Assembly (NCBI GenBank): GCA_964016875.1
Contig: OZ024730.1
Coordinates: forward strand, 37,270,795 to 37,334,794
Reading direction: 5' to 3'
Source: Fallopia convolvulus
Lineage: Eukaryota > Streptophyta > Magnoliopsida > Caryophyllales > Polygonaceae
DNA: 64,000 nt
Shown piece after piece: positions 21,071 to 32,651 of this stretch (positions are counted from its first letter, which is position 1; each line of letters starts with the position of its first letter). The position numbers were made by a program, and so were the translations under genes. Under the pieces are notes generated by a model, which saw only the letters and a program-made list of their open reading frames with translations, was not told the origin of the DNA and did not search any database.

Positions 21071-24000
21071 ATGGCTGTAGTTGGTGTAGAAAATGTGTCC
21101 ACAGTGGACTCCTCGATTCTGATGGAGTCCAGGTTCCCGTCTTCGTCTTCATCGGGCCAAAATAGCAATCAAGGGAGGCGGAGCTCCAGGCCATCCTTTT
21201 ACCTGCAGATTGAGGGTAACAGCACCCGTGAGAGGATTCAGGGTAGGTTACAGAACTTGAGCTCAAATTTGACTCATAATCAAGAAGATCATAATAGCCT
21301 TGAATTCGATGGTTCAATTGGGAAAGAAAACACAGATGAGAATGCTGGTGAGGATGCCATGGCATTTCAGACTGAACAAGAAGATCATTGCAGGGCAACT
21401 TCTGAGCAATATTTGGATCTTGGAGAAGCCGAAAGGGAACAAGGGGTTAGGAAAATCATTCGGCAGTGGTCCAATACGGGGATAAATGGCCCTACTAAGA
21501 ATAGCAGTCCTAGAACTCAATTGCTTGGTGAAACTGAGATTGAGAGGGTCAGGGTTGCAAGAGAGTCAATTCAGATGGCTTGTGAACGGAGGGATATTTC
21601 TGGTGGTAATCTTGAAGAACAAGTGACTGAAATTGGTTCACAAATTGAACTGGTTCCAGAAGAACTGGGTCTTGATAATAATGAAGTTCACCAGACAAGG
21701 AAGAAGAGGGAAATTCGTATAGTATGTGGCAGGCAGGCCCTTGTTGACTTATTGAATAAAAACGAGCAGGAAAGGAAAAGAGAGCTTCAGAGTTTGCAGG
21801 AGAGCTGCCCAGTTCGCAATTTTGCTTTCCGTAACCGTATTCAGGTCAGGTTGATCTTTTCTTCTTGATGTTAATTTCTTCTGATTTGGAGTATTGGATT
21901 GTAGATAGATTACACAATCTTGCCTTTTGTTTTTGTCATGGTAGTCTCCAATCGCCTTTGTCATAATTTTTCATAACATCTGTTTTCACCATGTGTTTTT
22001 GGGAATGCTATTGTATGACGGCTACTAGCCTACTATATGATAGCAATAGATAGGCTTGAACAATATATTTTCTTTTTGGCGTTTCTTTGCCTTGGGTCCT
22101 GTCTGTTTTGTATATTTAGTTGTGAATGTTTTTTATGCAACCTAGGCTTGTGACTTATCCCAACTATTGTTTGACTATAATTCAAGAATATGGTGCAGCA
22201 TTCTTTTATGCTTTTTTTTAAATAAATTGCCACACTTGTGTATATTTTCAACTGAGCTTATTTGTTCCCATGCTTTTGAGTTGCTGTAGTAAAGCTATTC
22301 CATTTGATATGCCTAGAGTGTGCAAAAGCAATTTGGTTCTGCATACTGATCTTAAAGCACTCACTGTTGGGATTTTGTTTATTAGTCTTTAGCTCATTTA
22401 TGTTTCTTTTCTGTACAGTCAGTATTGAGAATTCGGTTGATGCAAAATAGAGGGTCATCTGAAAGAAACAGAAACACCACAGCTGCAGAAAGTGAATTGG
22501 GATATTTGAGGCAGCGACAAACTGTATCTGGTTTGAGGTACACTTTCTGTTTCCCATCAGGCATCAGATTTGTACTGTCTGAGAAATAAGATGTTCAGTT
22601 TCATTTGAGAATTAGAATTAACTAAAGCCATATTCTGATACAATACAGAGATGACATTCTAAAGGTTAAACCGATTTTGCTTGCCGTTGTTTTAGATGTA
22701 AAACTCACTCCGAGCTCTCAGTCCTCTCACTTCCAAATCTGGTTGTTAAATTTCTGCACATGATTTTTAAAATCAAAATATCAATATCTGATAACAGAGG
22801 AAAAATATCACACAAGTCAAGTCAAACCAAAGGGCAACCTAACTGTTGGCTGGAAATTTGCCCGCAACCAATAGAAAAAAAGTTTTTCTGCCCTAATGCG
22901 GTAAATCTCGTACAAGGAACTTTAACATGATACTTAATTTTAGGCTAGTTCCCTCATATATAGTCTATACACAGCTATACTTGGAGCACTAATTGTGACC
23001 AAATCAGACCCTCTCACAGCCCATACTTAACTGCTTGCTTTTTACCCTTTCATAGTCCCCTCATTGTAGTGCTAGTTGCCCCTTCCTTACCCACTTCACA
23101 CACAAACCTCAAAAACCCTTTTGGCCTAACATATTCTGAAATGAAATGATTATTGGAAGCATGAAATGGATTATGTTTTTATCTCATGCCATTGATATAA
23201 TGTATTGAATCCTGAAAGGATCCCTATTAAGCAAATGGTGTATATGTGATTTATGTTCTGGATTTATATGATCTTCTTACTTTGATCGTTGGTCATCTGT
23301 TGAAAGTTGAAACTTTTGTGACCTCGGGGATAGGTGTTAACTTCTACGGAGATTTTTCCATGTTTGATTAGTAGATGTCATGCTTTCTCATGATTCTGTG
23401 CTGAGATGGAGAATGACTATATGATTGTATGTTAATAGTAGAGGGAGTGTTGAAATTGAAATGGATTCTGAAAAATCACAAGGAATAATCTAGGAGATTA
23501 GAGATTCCTAAATGCTGGTAATAAAATTTCATAGACCTCAAATGTGGATGTTGTTGCAATGCCAACTAGCTTTTCAGCTGAGGATGTGTTCTTCAACTTA
23601 AATTTTATATCTTATTCTGCAGTAGTATATTGCAGTTTACTGAAAGTTGATCTTTGAACTTATGTCCTGCTGTATGAATTATTACTTCTTTGGCCTTGAG
23701 CCTTATCGCTCTCCAGATTTCAAGGGCTTAACACATTGCTTTATTGACAGAGAAGAGTTCCTTTCACGATTGCAAAACAATGTTCATGTTCAAGATAATG
23801 ACCATTCTGGTATTTTGCCTAGCAGTGATGGTAGTGTGTCAAGAGAGAATGAGACTCAAGGTAACAGTTCAGTGGTGGCAGTTGATAATGAGCATGAGAA
23901 ATTGGATGTTGCTAGCAAAAATAGCAGATCTGGTCCATCATCAATTTCTACTAAAAACGTCTGTAGCTCTGAGGTAAATTTACAAGGATTTGAAAACCAG

Positions 24001-26359
24001 ATAGAAGCAAGCCTGATTCATGATGTCAACGATGATGGAGAAGAGACTGTCAATGATGAAGTAACTCTGAATACTGATCTCACAGACAATGACTCAGAAT
24101 CATCTGTGTCTAGAGATAGTGAACATGTTGAGCTTGAAGAAACCAATCAAGCACATCCTGATGTTGGTAATGAAGAGCTTCGACTCCATGATTCATTGTC
24201 TAATCCAGAAACGTTTGTGTTTGTGGGAATTGATTGTCCTGAATATAGCAGTGATACACATCAGGCAGTAATATTTCAGGATGCTTCAAGAGTGGAAAAT
24301 ACAGAACATGTCCAGCTTGAAGAAACTCGTGAAGAAATACCCGAGCACCATATACAGCCGAATTCAGTTGATTTGGAAGACCTGGGATCTGAAGATGCAC
24401 ATGCGTGGGACTCGAGTACTCAGGGGGATGAACAAATCACAGAAGATGAGGCTCAAGAATGGATTGGTGGAAGTTCATTTAGTGAGTGGAGAGATGGGAG
24501 CCCGGCTGAACTGGTTCAAGAACAATGGCATGATGTCGATAGTGATGATCCATCACTTGATGACACTCAAGAAAATGAAAGCAGGGAGCAAAGCCAGCAA
24601 CAACTTGTAGAATCCTTCTGGCACGAGAGTGCGTCTCAGCAGACTCTCGAGCATTGGTCACCATTAGCTTTGCAAACCGGAGCTTCGTCTACAGAAAGAC
24701 CTGATATATTCTACAACTCAGATGATGATAATGCACATAACATTGAATTAAGAGAACTTATGAGCAGGAGAAGAGTGTCAAGTCTTCTTAGTAGCGGTTT
24801 TCGTGAGAGTCTAGACCAGCTAATACAGTCTTATGTGGAGAGGCAAAGTCATATTCCTGATGATTGGGAGCTACATGAAATGTCACCCCCATCCTTTGTG
24901 GGTAATGATCAAGACCATGCCAATACAAACCGCAATGATGATTCCAGTGATATTGATGGACAGACTGATATTCTGGGATCAACTTCTGCGGTTCCTTCTA
25001 ACAGGACTTGGGAGCAACAATTTCATGATATCCCTTGGTCAAGAGATATGCATCAGCACCCTGGAACAGTAAGTGCACTCTTTTGTTCTTTTCCTCCTCA
25101 GGTATTCATACATGGGAGTGGAAGATTTGCATTGCATGTGAATTGTCAATACTATGTATTCATTGTCCTATTATTTGTCACATCCTGCTATTCTCTTGAT
25201 CATTTTGATCTTAATATTCAGGAATTTATGAATTTATGTTAGAAATATCTGTAAATGTACTTTCTCATTTATGATTCCATTAAATCGGCTTTAGGATGAA
25301 GTTGGCCCACAGAAATGGCCCTATAATCAATCTTTGTTTTTCTTTATATATAAAGTTGAAGAATTCCATATTGAAATCTAGAAGGAAATGCCATTTTTAT
25401 TTGGTTAGACTTTTTTGGTATTGCTGGGACTTTCTTCTTTGCGGGCCCAATTTTAAGCTTTTGATGTTAATGGATTGCTGAGAATTTCAGTTTTCCTTGG
25501 GTCTATCGGGCGCATCCTCCTGATCATGGTAGGGATGCCCCCATCTTGACCCCCCAGATCCTGCTTGTGCGGGACTATACTGGGGCATGATGTTGATGTT
25601 AATGGATTGAAATATGATTATGGGAAATGTGCTTTATTCTTTATAAATTTATAATTAAAATGCCGATTTTTTTAATTGGTTTCTGATGTGATAGTGTCTT
25701 TTGCAATCTCAATAGGTACTGGAAATGATAAATGATCTGAGGATTGAAATGGCTCGGCTTCAACAACGAATGAACCACATGCAAGGAATGCTGGAGGCCT
25801 GCGTGGATGTTCAACTTGAGTTGCAGCGTGCTGTCAGACAAGAAGTTTCTGCAGCCCTAAATCGATCAGTTAATCCATCAGGTAAGCCTTAGCTGGTTCT
25901 TCCTTGAGAAAATATTGAGCTGTGTTTTTCCATCAAATAATACAAAACACCTAGCTAGTTAGAAAGTCATGACCTTTGGATTGTTAAATTATCCCGAGTG
26001 TCTGATGGCAACATTTCTAATGCCTGTCTATATGTTTCAGAATCAGATGAAGTTTTGATTTCGATATCAGGGTCCAAGTGGGATTGGGTGAGAAAAGGGG
26101 TCTGTTGCATATGCTGTGAAAGTAAAATTGACTCGCTATTGTATAGGTAAGATTAATTGGCTACCTTCTGATTTGATTTGTTCCACTTGTAAAATAAGTA
26201 GACTTAATCTTGATCATATTTCCCGTGCATTGTCTTTGCAGATGCGGCCACATGTGCGCTTGCGCCAAATGTGCAGGAATACTCGTAGAAGGCACTGGGA
26301 AGTGTCCAATGTGCCTAGCACCAATTGTTGAAGTAATCCGTGCTTATACTCTTCAGTAG
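21071..26359 (+). CDS. Long C-terminal RING finger protein (putative E3 ligase), 866 aa
   Basis: Exons: 21071-21844, 22419-22537, 23751-25068, 25716-25881, 26041-26146, 26242-26359 (stop TAG). All borders are GT/AG, phases agree, and the sum is 2,601 bp. The ATG at 21071 is chosen because the only in-frame codon further up is GTG. The N-terminal part has a conserved block GRRSSRPSFYLQIEGN and an ERQ/RE-rich segment. The large exon encodes an acidic, Ser/Glu-rich, probably disordered centre. A block ending in LIQSYVERQSHIPDDW precedes a coiled coil (residues about 738-790, RIEMARLQQRMNHMQGMLEA). The C-terminal RING (residues about 814-852) reads CCICC...RCGHMC...CAKC...CPMC with LAPIVEVIRAY after it, resembling Neuralized-type RINGs and Arabidopsis proteins such as At5g04460 (from memory). 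E3 ubiquitin ligase activity is inferred; substrates are unknown. No lesion seen. Confidence 0.93.
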
Positions 26360-26990
26360 AATAAATCAATGAAATGCACCATATAAAAAGGCCCTTTTGA
26401 TTTTCATACAAATCACAGAAACACCATTTTTTAACAAACACATACACAGAAACACACGGAATCCTACTTTACTCTTGCCAAGCAGTATGGTTGATCTTGT
26501 ACATGATACAGACTCTGATTCCAGTAGCAAATGAACTTTATTTATGTTCATAATCTTCCAGTTAAAAAATACAATTGTTTTTTTTTTTTTACCCGGGTAG
26601 AATGTTTTGGGCGACGTTGAAGTTTATTTATTCTGCTCCCAAGTTTAAGTTCCCGATTTTACAGAAAATTGTACAGAATGCATCTGGGTGTCAAGATCAC
26701 TGTGATTGGATCCTGTAATGAAAATATTAATAGTACAACTTTTTGCAGTTGATTAAAATGCATCGATTTTGTGATTTTTGTGTTTATACAGTACAACACT
26801 TTATTGGTGTGTTTGGTACAGAGTTTGGATTACTAGGTGATAATGATGCAAACAGCTACTTATGTACGTATTGATGGGGTACTAGTACTACTAGCTTAAC
26901 TTGAGTTAAAATTTTCATTCTTATTGATGGATCGTTGTGCATAGTTGGTGTGTGTGTGTGCGCGTGTGTGGGGGGTGGGCGGGGGGTTTG
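26360..26990 (+). other. 3' flank of the RING gene
   Basis: The 3' UTR begins with a polyadenylation-like AATAAATC at 26360. A T-run lies at 26579-26591 and a GT/GC dinucleotide tract at 26948-26971. No gene recognised. Confidence 0.5.
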
Positions 26991-28086
26991 CCGGAGTTCG
27001 AAGTAGCCAGTAGGGTGTAGAGAGGTGGGACGGGGCAGATCTGAGGGGTGGGGCGAAGAGGCGGATTAGATGAGGAGGGCGGAGCCATGGGGGCATGGCG
27101 TTTGGCGGCGGGTACGGTCTACCGGTGACTTGTGAGTTGTGAGTGCTTGAGTGGTGTGAGTCAGTGTCGTGTCGACCTAAAACAATGGAGGAAGAAGAAA
27201 TGTTTGTAAGGAATAGTAAATAAAAGGTTTTTAAATTTGACATAAGACGATGTCGTTGGAAAGCTTAACTAAATGATATTCTCATTTAAAAAAAAAAACT
27301 AGGGTCAAGATTTAAAAAAAAAAAGCAAAATCCCCTTTTCAATTTTGGAAGTCTACAACGCCGACAATAGCCCTATAGTCTTAAGGTGCGTTCGACAAGT
27401 GATTATTTGGGTGTTTATAAACACTATGTAGCTTTGGAAGGTGTGTTCGGCAACACATGTTTATTTCAAATAAGCAATTTATTTCTGATGGTTATTTTAA
27501 ATAAGCAACTTATTTTGGATGCTAATTTTTGGAAAAATAATCAAAACCATCCATGCTTATCACAAATAAGCAAACTTATTTCTCAAAAAATAAGTACGTG
27601 GGCCCCACTACCAAGCTTATTTTAAATAATCAACTTATTTTGGATGCTTATTTCCGGAAAATATAATTAATACCTCCATGCTTATTATAAATAAGCAAAC
27701 TTATTTCCCAAAAAATATGCACATGGCCCACTACCGTACCCCTCAATTACTACCCCATCAAATTTCTCTCCATTCTCTTTTTTTCTCCATCGATATTCGA
27801 TTTCTCTCTCCCATCGCCGATGACCTTGGGGAAGACGGGTCGTCCGGATACTTTTTTCCTATCGGAAACGACTTGTATCTATGAAGCGACAAGAGTAGGA
27901 AGCGAAGCCGCCAGAGTGGAATTTCACGGAATGAATCATGCCATCTTTGTCAAAAAAGTGGTGGTCGAAGAAGGGATTGTGGAGTGGGTTGGCGTCGTTT
28001 CGAGCGTAGACTCCCCAGAGGTAGGTGGGCATCTCGTTAGAGAGGGAGAGGCGTTGTGAGGCGGGATCTTCCGGTAAGGCGGTTCG
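26991..28086. repeat. 1.1-kb tandem duplication, copy 1
   Basis: CCGGAGTTCGAAGTAGCC starts copy 1 at 26991, and CCGGAGTTCGAAGTAGCC-like sequence starts copy 2 at 28087, a period of 1,096 bp. The order of parts is the same in both: a GC-rich block, a poly-A patch followed by TAGGGTCAAGAT, a TIR-like GTGCGTTCGACAAGTG, many AATAAGCAACTTATTT words, then an antisense dioxygenase fragment. Copies differ by substitutions and small indels, so this is not an assembly duplicate. Confidence 0.88.
27820..28060 (-). pseudogene. Carotenoid cleavage dioxygenase (NCED/CCD-like) fragment 1
   Basis: The minus strand reads WGVYARNDANPLHNP, HHFFDKDGMIHSVKF and SYSCRFIDTSRF, which are the conserved N-terminal blocks of the nine-cis-epoxycarotenoid / carotenoid cleavage dioxygenase family (family form G-V-Y-x-R-N-G-A-N-P and F-D-G-D-G-M). 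A stop follows CRFIDTSRF and the frame is lost after it. Only about 80 of some 600 residues are left and no iron-ligand histidine region is present. Confidence 0.75.
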
Positions 28087-29190
28087 CCGGAGTTCGAAGT
28101 AGCCTGTAGGGTGTAGAGAGGTAGGACGAGGCAGAACTGAGGGGCGGGGTGAAGAGGCGGATTAGATGAGGAGGGCGGAACCGTGGAGGCATGGCGTTTG
28201 GCACCGGGTAAGGTCTACTATTGACTTGTGAGTGCTTGAGTGGTGATGCAATGTCATCGTGCCGACCTAAAACAATGGAGGAAGAAGAACAATTTGTAAG
28301 GAAAAGTAATAAAAGGTTTTTAAATTTGACATAAAATAGTGTCGTTCAAGAGCTCAATTAAATGATATTCTCAATTTTAAAAAAAAAAACTAGGGTCAAG
28401 ATGTAAAAAAAAAAGAAGCAAAATCCCCTTTTCAATTTTGGAAGTCTACAATGCTGACAATAGCCCTATATAGTCTTAGGGTTCTTTTGGCAAGTGATTA
28501 TTTGGGTATTTATAAGCACTCTGTTGCTTCGGGAGGTGTGTTCGGCAACACATGCTTATATTTCAAATAAGCAACTTATTTCGGATGCTTATTTCAAATA
28601 AGCAACTTATTTCGGATGCTTATTTCAAATAAGAAACTTATTTCGGATGCTTATTTCCAGAAAAAATAATTAAAACCATTCATGCTTATCACAAATAAGC
28701 AAACTCGTTTCATAAAAAATAAGCACGTGGGCCCCACTACCATGCTTATTTCAAATAATCAACGTATTTTGGATGCTTATTTTCAGAAAAAAATAATTAA
28801 CATCTCCATGCTTATCACAAATAAGCAAACTTATTTCCCAAAAATAAGCACGTGACCCCACCATCGTACCCCTCAATTACTACCCCATCAGATTTCTCTC
28901 TCTCCATTCTCTTTTTTCTCATCGATATTCGATTTCTCTCTCCCATCGCTGACGGGTCGTTTGAGGACTTTTTCCTACCAGAAACAGCTTGTCTTTATGA
29001 AGCGACAAGAGGAGAAAGCGAAGTCATCGGGGTGAAATTTCACGGTGTGAATCATGCCATCTTTGTCAAACAAGTGGTGGTCGACGGAGGGATTGTGGAG
29101 TGAATTGGCACCGTTTCGGGTGTAGACTCCCCAGAGGTAGGTGGGGATCTCACTGGTGAAGGAGAGGCATTAGGAAGCGAGGTGTTCTGG
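28087..29190. repeat. 1.1-kb tandem duplication, copy 2
   Basis: Second unit of the duplication. Beyond about 29190 it continues into further dioxygenase codons (to the ATG at 29374) that copy 1 lacks, so copy 1 is the truncated one or the crossover fell inside the gene fragment. Confidence 0.85.
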
Positions 29191-29374
29191 TACATGGGTA
29201 AAGTTGCCGAAGATTTGGACTTCGGGTTGGCAGTTTTAGGGAGTGGGTGGTGCCAGCGTTTATGGGAGAATAAGGTTGGACATCGGCGTTAATGGAAGTG
29301 GGTTTCTTTCTATGAGGCCAATTTGAGGAAGGAGGGATTAATTTGCAAGGACGGTATGAAGTAGAAGAAGCCAT
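28970..29374 (-). pseudogene. Carotenoid cleavage dioxygenase (NCED/CCD-like) fragment 2
   Basis: Starts with a plausible ATG (29374) and a Ser/Pro-rich, plastid-targeting-like N-terminus (MASSTSYRPCKLIPPSSNWP), then GNFTHVPEHL, WGVYTRNGANSLHNP, HHLFDKDGMIHTVKF and CRFIKTS. The frame changes near 29200 and 29160, and the copy ends where the tandem unit meets AATAAGC-type repeats. It is the less truncated sister of fragment 1. Confidence 0.75.
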
Positions 29375-29699
29375 GGATCTATGTCTCCAATCTTTTAGTG
29401 AGCGAGTGTATATTGTTGAATGCCATCGAGGCTAATGTGTTTTTTGAAAACCATGGATAGTCGACGCTTTTCTTATTCCAAATTTATTTGTTTTTTATTT
29501 AAAGGGTATTTTGGTAAATTCCAAATCCTCTTTTAAAAATAAGCAAACCCTCAACGGAACACTCACATGCTTATTTGACAAAGAAGTTTTCACTTTCAAC
29601 ATCAACAATAAACAACTAATATTAACATTTGGTGCAATCAGCATCAACACCAACATCAGCATAAGCATTAGCATTGAGTTGTCGAACGGAGCCTTAGTC

Positions 29700-30570
29700 T
29701 ATTTTAGAAAAATCTCAATTGGCAAGCCTCAAGAAAGAAAAACAAGCGATCAGACATTTATACTACGGAGTACTATCAAAATCTGAATGGTTTCACACTT
29801 TCATATGAATAGTGAAACAAGCTGGTCTCCCGGATAAATGTGCTTGACCCGTATTCTCTGTAATCTTTCTTTCCTCAATTCCTCTCCACCGCTTTCCACC
29901 TTCCACCACTACCCATCTACAGTCGGGCCTCGCCTTCTCAATTTGCCTCTACATCGCCTTTCTCCACCACCATTCTTCTCACCTCTTCACATGTCTGCTT
30001 CTATATTTCTATCCTTCCCTCTTGCATCACCATCCTTCCCTCTTACATTAGTGGGCTTCACTGAATGGAGCAACTCAGCACACTGTCACCACCCATCCTT
30101 AGTGGAGCCCCGCTACACCTTTACCGCCTCTCATGACCAAGTTTTGCGCGGCCAAGGCAAGCCCATCATGGACTTCGTTTTGATCACCATGAGGTACATC
30201 ACGCCCGATTTCTTCATCGATGTCACCGTTATGCTCCCTCTTCCATAAGCTAGGGTTTCTAATTTCTCCCAATTTTGAATTTAGGATTTTATTAGTCGCT
30301 ACAAAATTAGAGTTTCAGCTTCGAATTTGAATACCATTATTTTTCTTGATCGGTAGGTCTACCTCAATTTCGGTGGAACGTGCTATTAGATTTCATGTCT
30401 CTCCTTTTGATTTTTTCTTTGGCTTGCTACTATTTTTTGTAGTCGCAACGATTTGGTTTTCTACTTCATTCCCTCTCCACTTCTTTATGCCTTTATCAGG
30501 TTCTGAATTGGTTGAGAACTTTAAATTGAATTGGCTTATTGGAACTCCAAATAAGGTAAACTTATTTGTT
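29700..30570. other. Unassigned sequence with one CT-rich ORF
   Basis: An open frame of 136 codons (29838-30248, plus) begins Ser/Pro-rich and ends KPIMDFVLITMRYITPDFFIDV. I do not recognise it. The next 300 bases are T-rich and intron-like. This could be the 5' part of the fragment set that includes the DXS pieces. Confidence 0.3.
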
Positions 30571-30579
30571 TTCTTTATT

Positions 30580-30652
30580 TTGTCTTTAAATACTCCTCAT
30601 GACAAGATACTCTGGGATGTTGGTGTTCAAGTCATTTTTCCTAAGATTGAGT
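30580..30652 (+). pseudogene. DXS (1-deoxy-D-xylulose-5-phosphate synthase) exon remnant A
   Basis: The codons read LNTPHDKILWDVGVQ, matching the DXS block V-F-N-T-P-x-D-K-I-I-W-D-V-G-H-Q that lies before the thiamine-diphosphate-binding region. The histidine after DVG, conserved in the family, is replaced by Val, and a stop follows at about 30650. Confidence 0.7.
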
Positions 30653-31289
30653 AAATTTAGAAAATTAGTGTATCCCAATTTTGTTATGTTTATATAAAGA
30701 TTGAGTTTTATCATGTGTTTGTGGATTTGCTATTAATAAGTTTGTGGTGTGTAATTTTGCAATCGTATGCCCACACAATCCTAATTGGACAAAGAAACAA
30801 GATGAGCACACTTAGGTAGACGAACGGGTTATCTGGTTTTACAAAGCGTCCTAAGAGTGAATACAATAGTTTTGGTGCAAGCCATAGTTCTAATAGCATC
30901 TCTACATGCATTAGTAATTTTCTGTTCTACTAAAACTCCAAAACTGTGAAGATTTGGCATACTGATACTTGGTGTAGAAATGTCTTGAATGCATCTGAAT
31001 TTGAATCCTACATTAGCACATATTAACCACTATACTTTAAAAGGCTATGTTTGGCATGAAGATTATTTGGGAGCTTCAATGTTTGTAGGAGATTCTTTCG
31101 CCTTTCGAAAGAAAAAAACACAACTAACCATTTAAGCTTAAGTACTTTTAAGCTTTCATAAGTCATAATAGCTTATTGTTTGGACTTAGCCTAAGTAGTC
31201 AACTGCATTGAGCGATTCTTGTTTGGTTGAAAGGTTTGAGTTCAATAGCCTTAATTTGAACTGATTTCATGGATTAAATGGTTGAATAG

Positions 31290-31561
31290 GTATGGTTGTT
31301 GGTAAGGATCTGAAGAACAGAAAGAACAATGCGGTTGTCGTTATTGGTGATGGTTCCATGATAGTAGGGCAAGCGTACGAGGCCATGAACAATGTAAGGT
31401 TCTTAGATTCTGACATGGTTGTTATCCTAAATGACAACAAACAAGTTTCGTTACCAACTGCTACATTTGATGGGCCCACAACTCTAGTGGGAGCTCTGAG
31501 CAGCGCTCTTAGCAGACTACAGTCTAACTGACCTCTTATAGAACTAAGAGAATTTTCCAAG
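31290..31561 (+). pseudogene. DXS exon remnant B
   Basis: After an AG (31288-31289), about 90 codons give MVVGKDLKNRKNNAVVVIGD, GQAYEAMNN, VVILNDNKQVSLPT and SSALSRLQSN, the thiamine-diphosphate-binding part of DXS, first enzyme of the plastid MEP isoprenoid pathway. The GDG...NN motif is present (GDGSM...EAMNN). An in-frame TGA at 31529-31531 follows LQSN, and the exon then continues in frame (PLIELREFSK) to a GT donor at 31562. No other DXS exon downstream was recognised. Confidence 0.85.
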
Positions 31562-31636
31562 GTAATTCAACACTCCAACATTTCCTCTTAGAGAACTAAG
31601 AAAATTTGCCAAGGTAATTCATCACTCCAACATTTC
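31532..31636. repeat. 52-bp tandem duplication of an exon-intron border
   Basis: CCTCTTATAGAACTAAGAG and its continuation across the splice donor (AAGGTAATTC) into the intron start at 31532 and again at 31584 (CCTCTTAGAGAACTAAGA...). Both copies keep a GT donor. Confidence 0.85.
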
Positions 31637-32651
31637 TTTTTAAAGAGGCTAAGGGTTTGTTTGGAATGATCTCATTATTACTAATATCAATGTCCTTGTA
31701 ATGACACGACATATACTTATAATGTCATTTCTTACTGAACATGGGTTTCCAACTCTAGCTGACAAATGAAGTAGAATTCTATCATTAGCATAACTCATTT
31801 TGAGAAAACCTAACATTTGTTATAGTTATACATTGTCACATCTTAGGTGAATGGATGTGTGTTTAAGGTAGGTGACATGTAACTATATTATGAGCACAAT
31901 CCTTCCTTAGAATGATAAAAGTGATATGGATATCTAATACCTGCACCTTCACTCCACCTCTTAGGTAATTCGTAGATATTCGACATAACATTTTGTAGCC
32001 ACACTTTCCTGTATCTATTTCAAAACCTTGATGCTAACTTTGCCAAGTTTGGCTCTCTGTGCAACTTGCATTCAGCAAGCAAAGCACCTACACAACTGCA
32101 TTAGGCTCATTGGCATTTTTTTCGATTATGTCATGGGCTTCAGAGAAAAATCCAGCTTGGCCCAAGAGATCCACCATGCTCAATTCTGGCCAAGTTGACA
32201 CTCAAGTTTATGACACTTCAAATGCTCCCAAACTATCTTCCTGCGCTTAAGGAAAATTATCTCAAAGAAGTTGAACTTGCAGCTGATGTAGGAGAGAAGA
32301 TCAAATCCATTTGTCCATCATTGACACTACTCTCACTAAGCGATTGAAACATCAATTCTGACCTCAACATCAAGATCTATGTTAGATGTAGTCTTCTCAA
32401 ACTAATTATCAATGAGGAGATAAGGAAGGTGCACAAACACAAGAAGTTGTATCTCCCTTGCCTCAAGTATAACAACAATATTAATAGAGTTTGCATATGC
32501 TATTTCGAGGAAAATTTATATCACGGAAGATCTCTCTATGGTTGATCAAGTGAAGTTCAACCTTAACAAAATGCCTCACGATCCCCTAGCAATTGAAGTT
32601 GATTCTATGGATGCTCTTTTTGGAAGACTCTATTATCTCAATTTCTTTAAA
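31637..32651. other. Unassigned sequence between the DXS piece and the MULE
   Basis: Apart from the PPR fragment, I see no recognisable gene. A broken plus-strand frame at about 32280-32640 gives fragments such as EEIRKVHKHKKLYLPCLKYN, with several stops; its source is unknown. Confidence 0.35.
32076..32215 (-). pseudogene. PPR protein fragment
   Basis: The minus strand reads MVDLLGQAGFFSEAHDIIEK followed by NEPNAVV, a stop, and LLNAS. This is the consensus of the terminal PPR motifs before the E domain in plant PLS-class pentatricopeptide proteins (M-V-D-L-L-G-R-A-G ... E-P-N-x-V-V-W ... L-L-x-A). Stops flank it on both sides. Confidence 0.72.

Larger units (their letters stand above)
27384..29692. 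mobile_element. Harbinger/Tourist-like element ends enclosing the fragments
   Basis: The left end GGTGCGTTCGACAAGTG (from about 27384) is inverted at the right as GTTGTCGAACGGAGCC (ending about 29692). TTA flanks both ends (left TTAA, right TTAGTC), which fits the TWA target choice of PIF/Harbinger elements. The interior has repeated AATAAGCAACTTATTT words near both ends. No transposase is visible. A second left-like end lies at about 28485 inside copy 2. Superfamily assignment is tentative. Confidence 0.45.
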
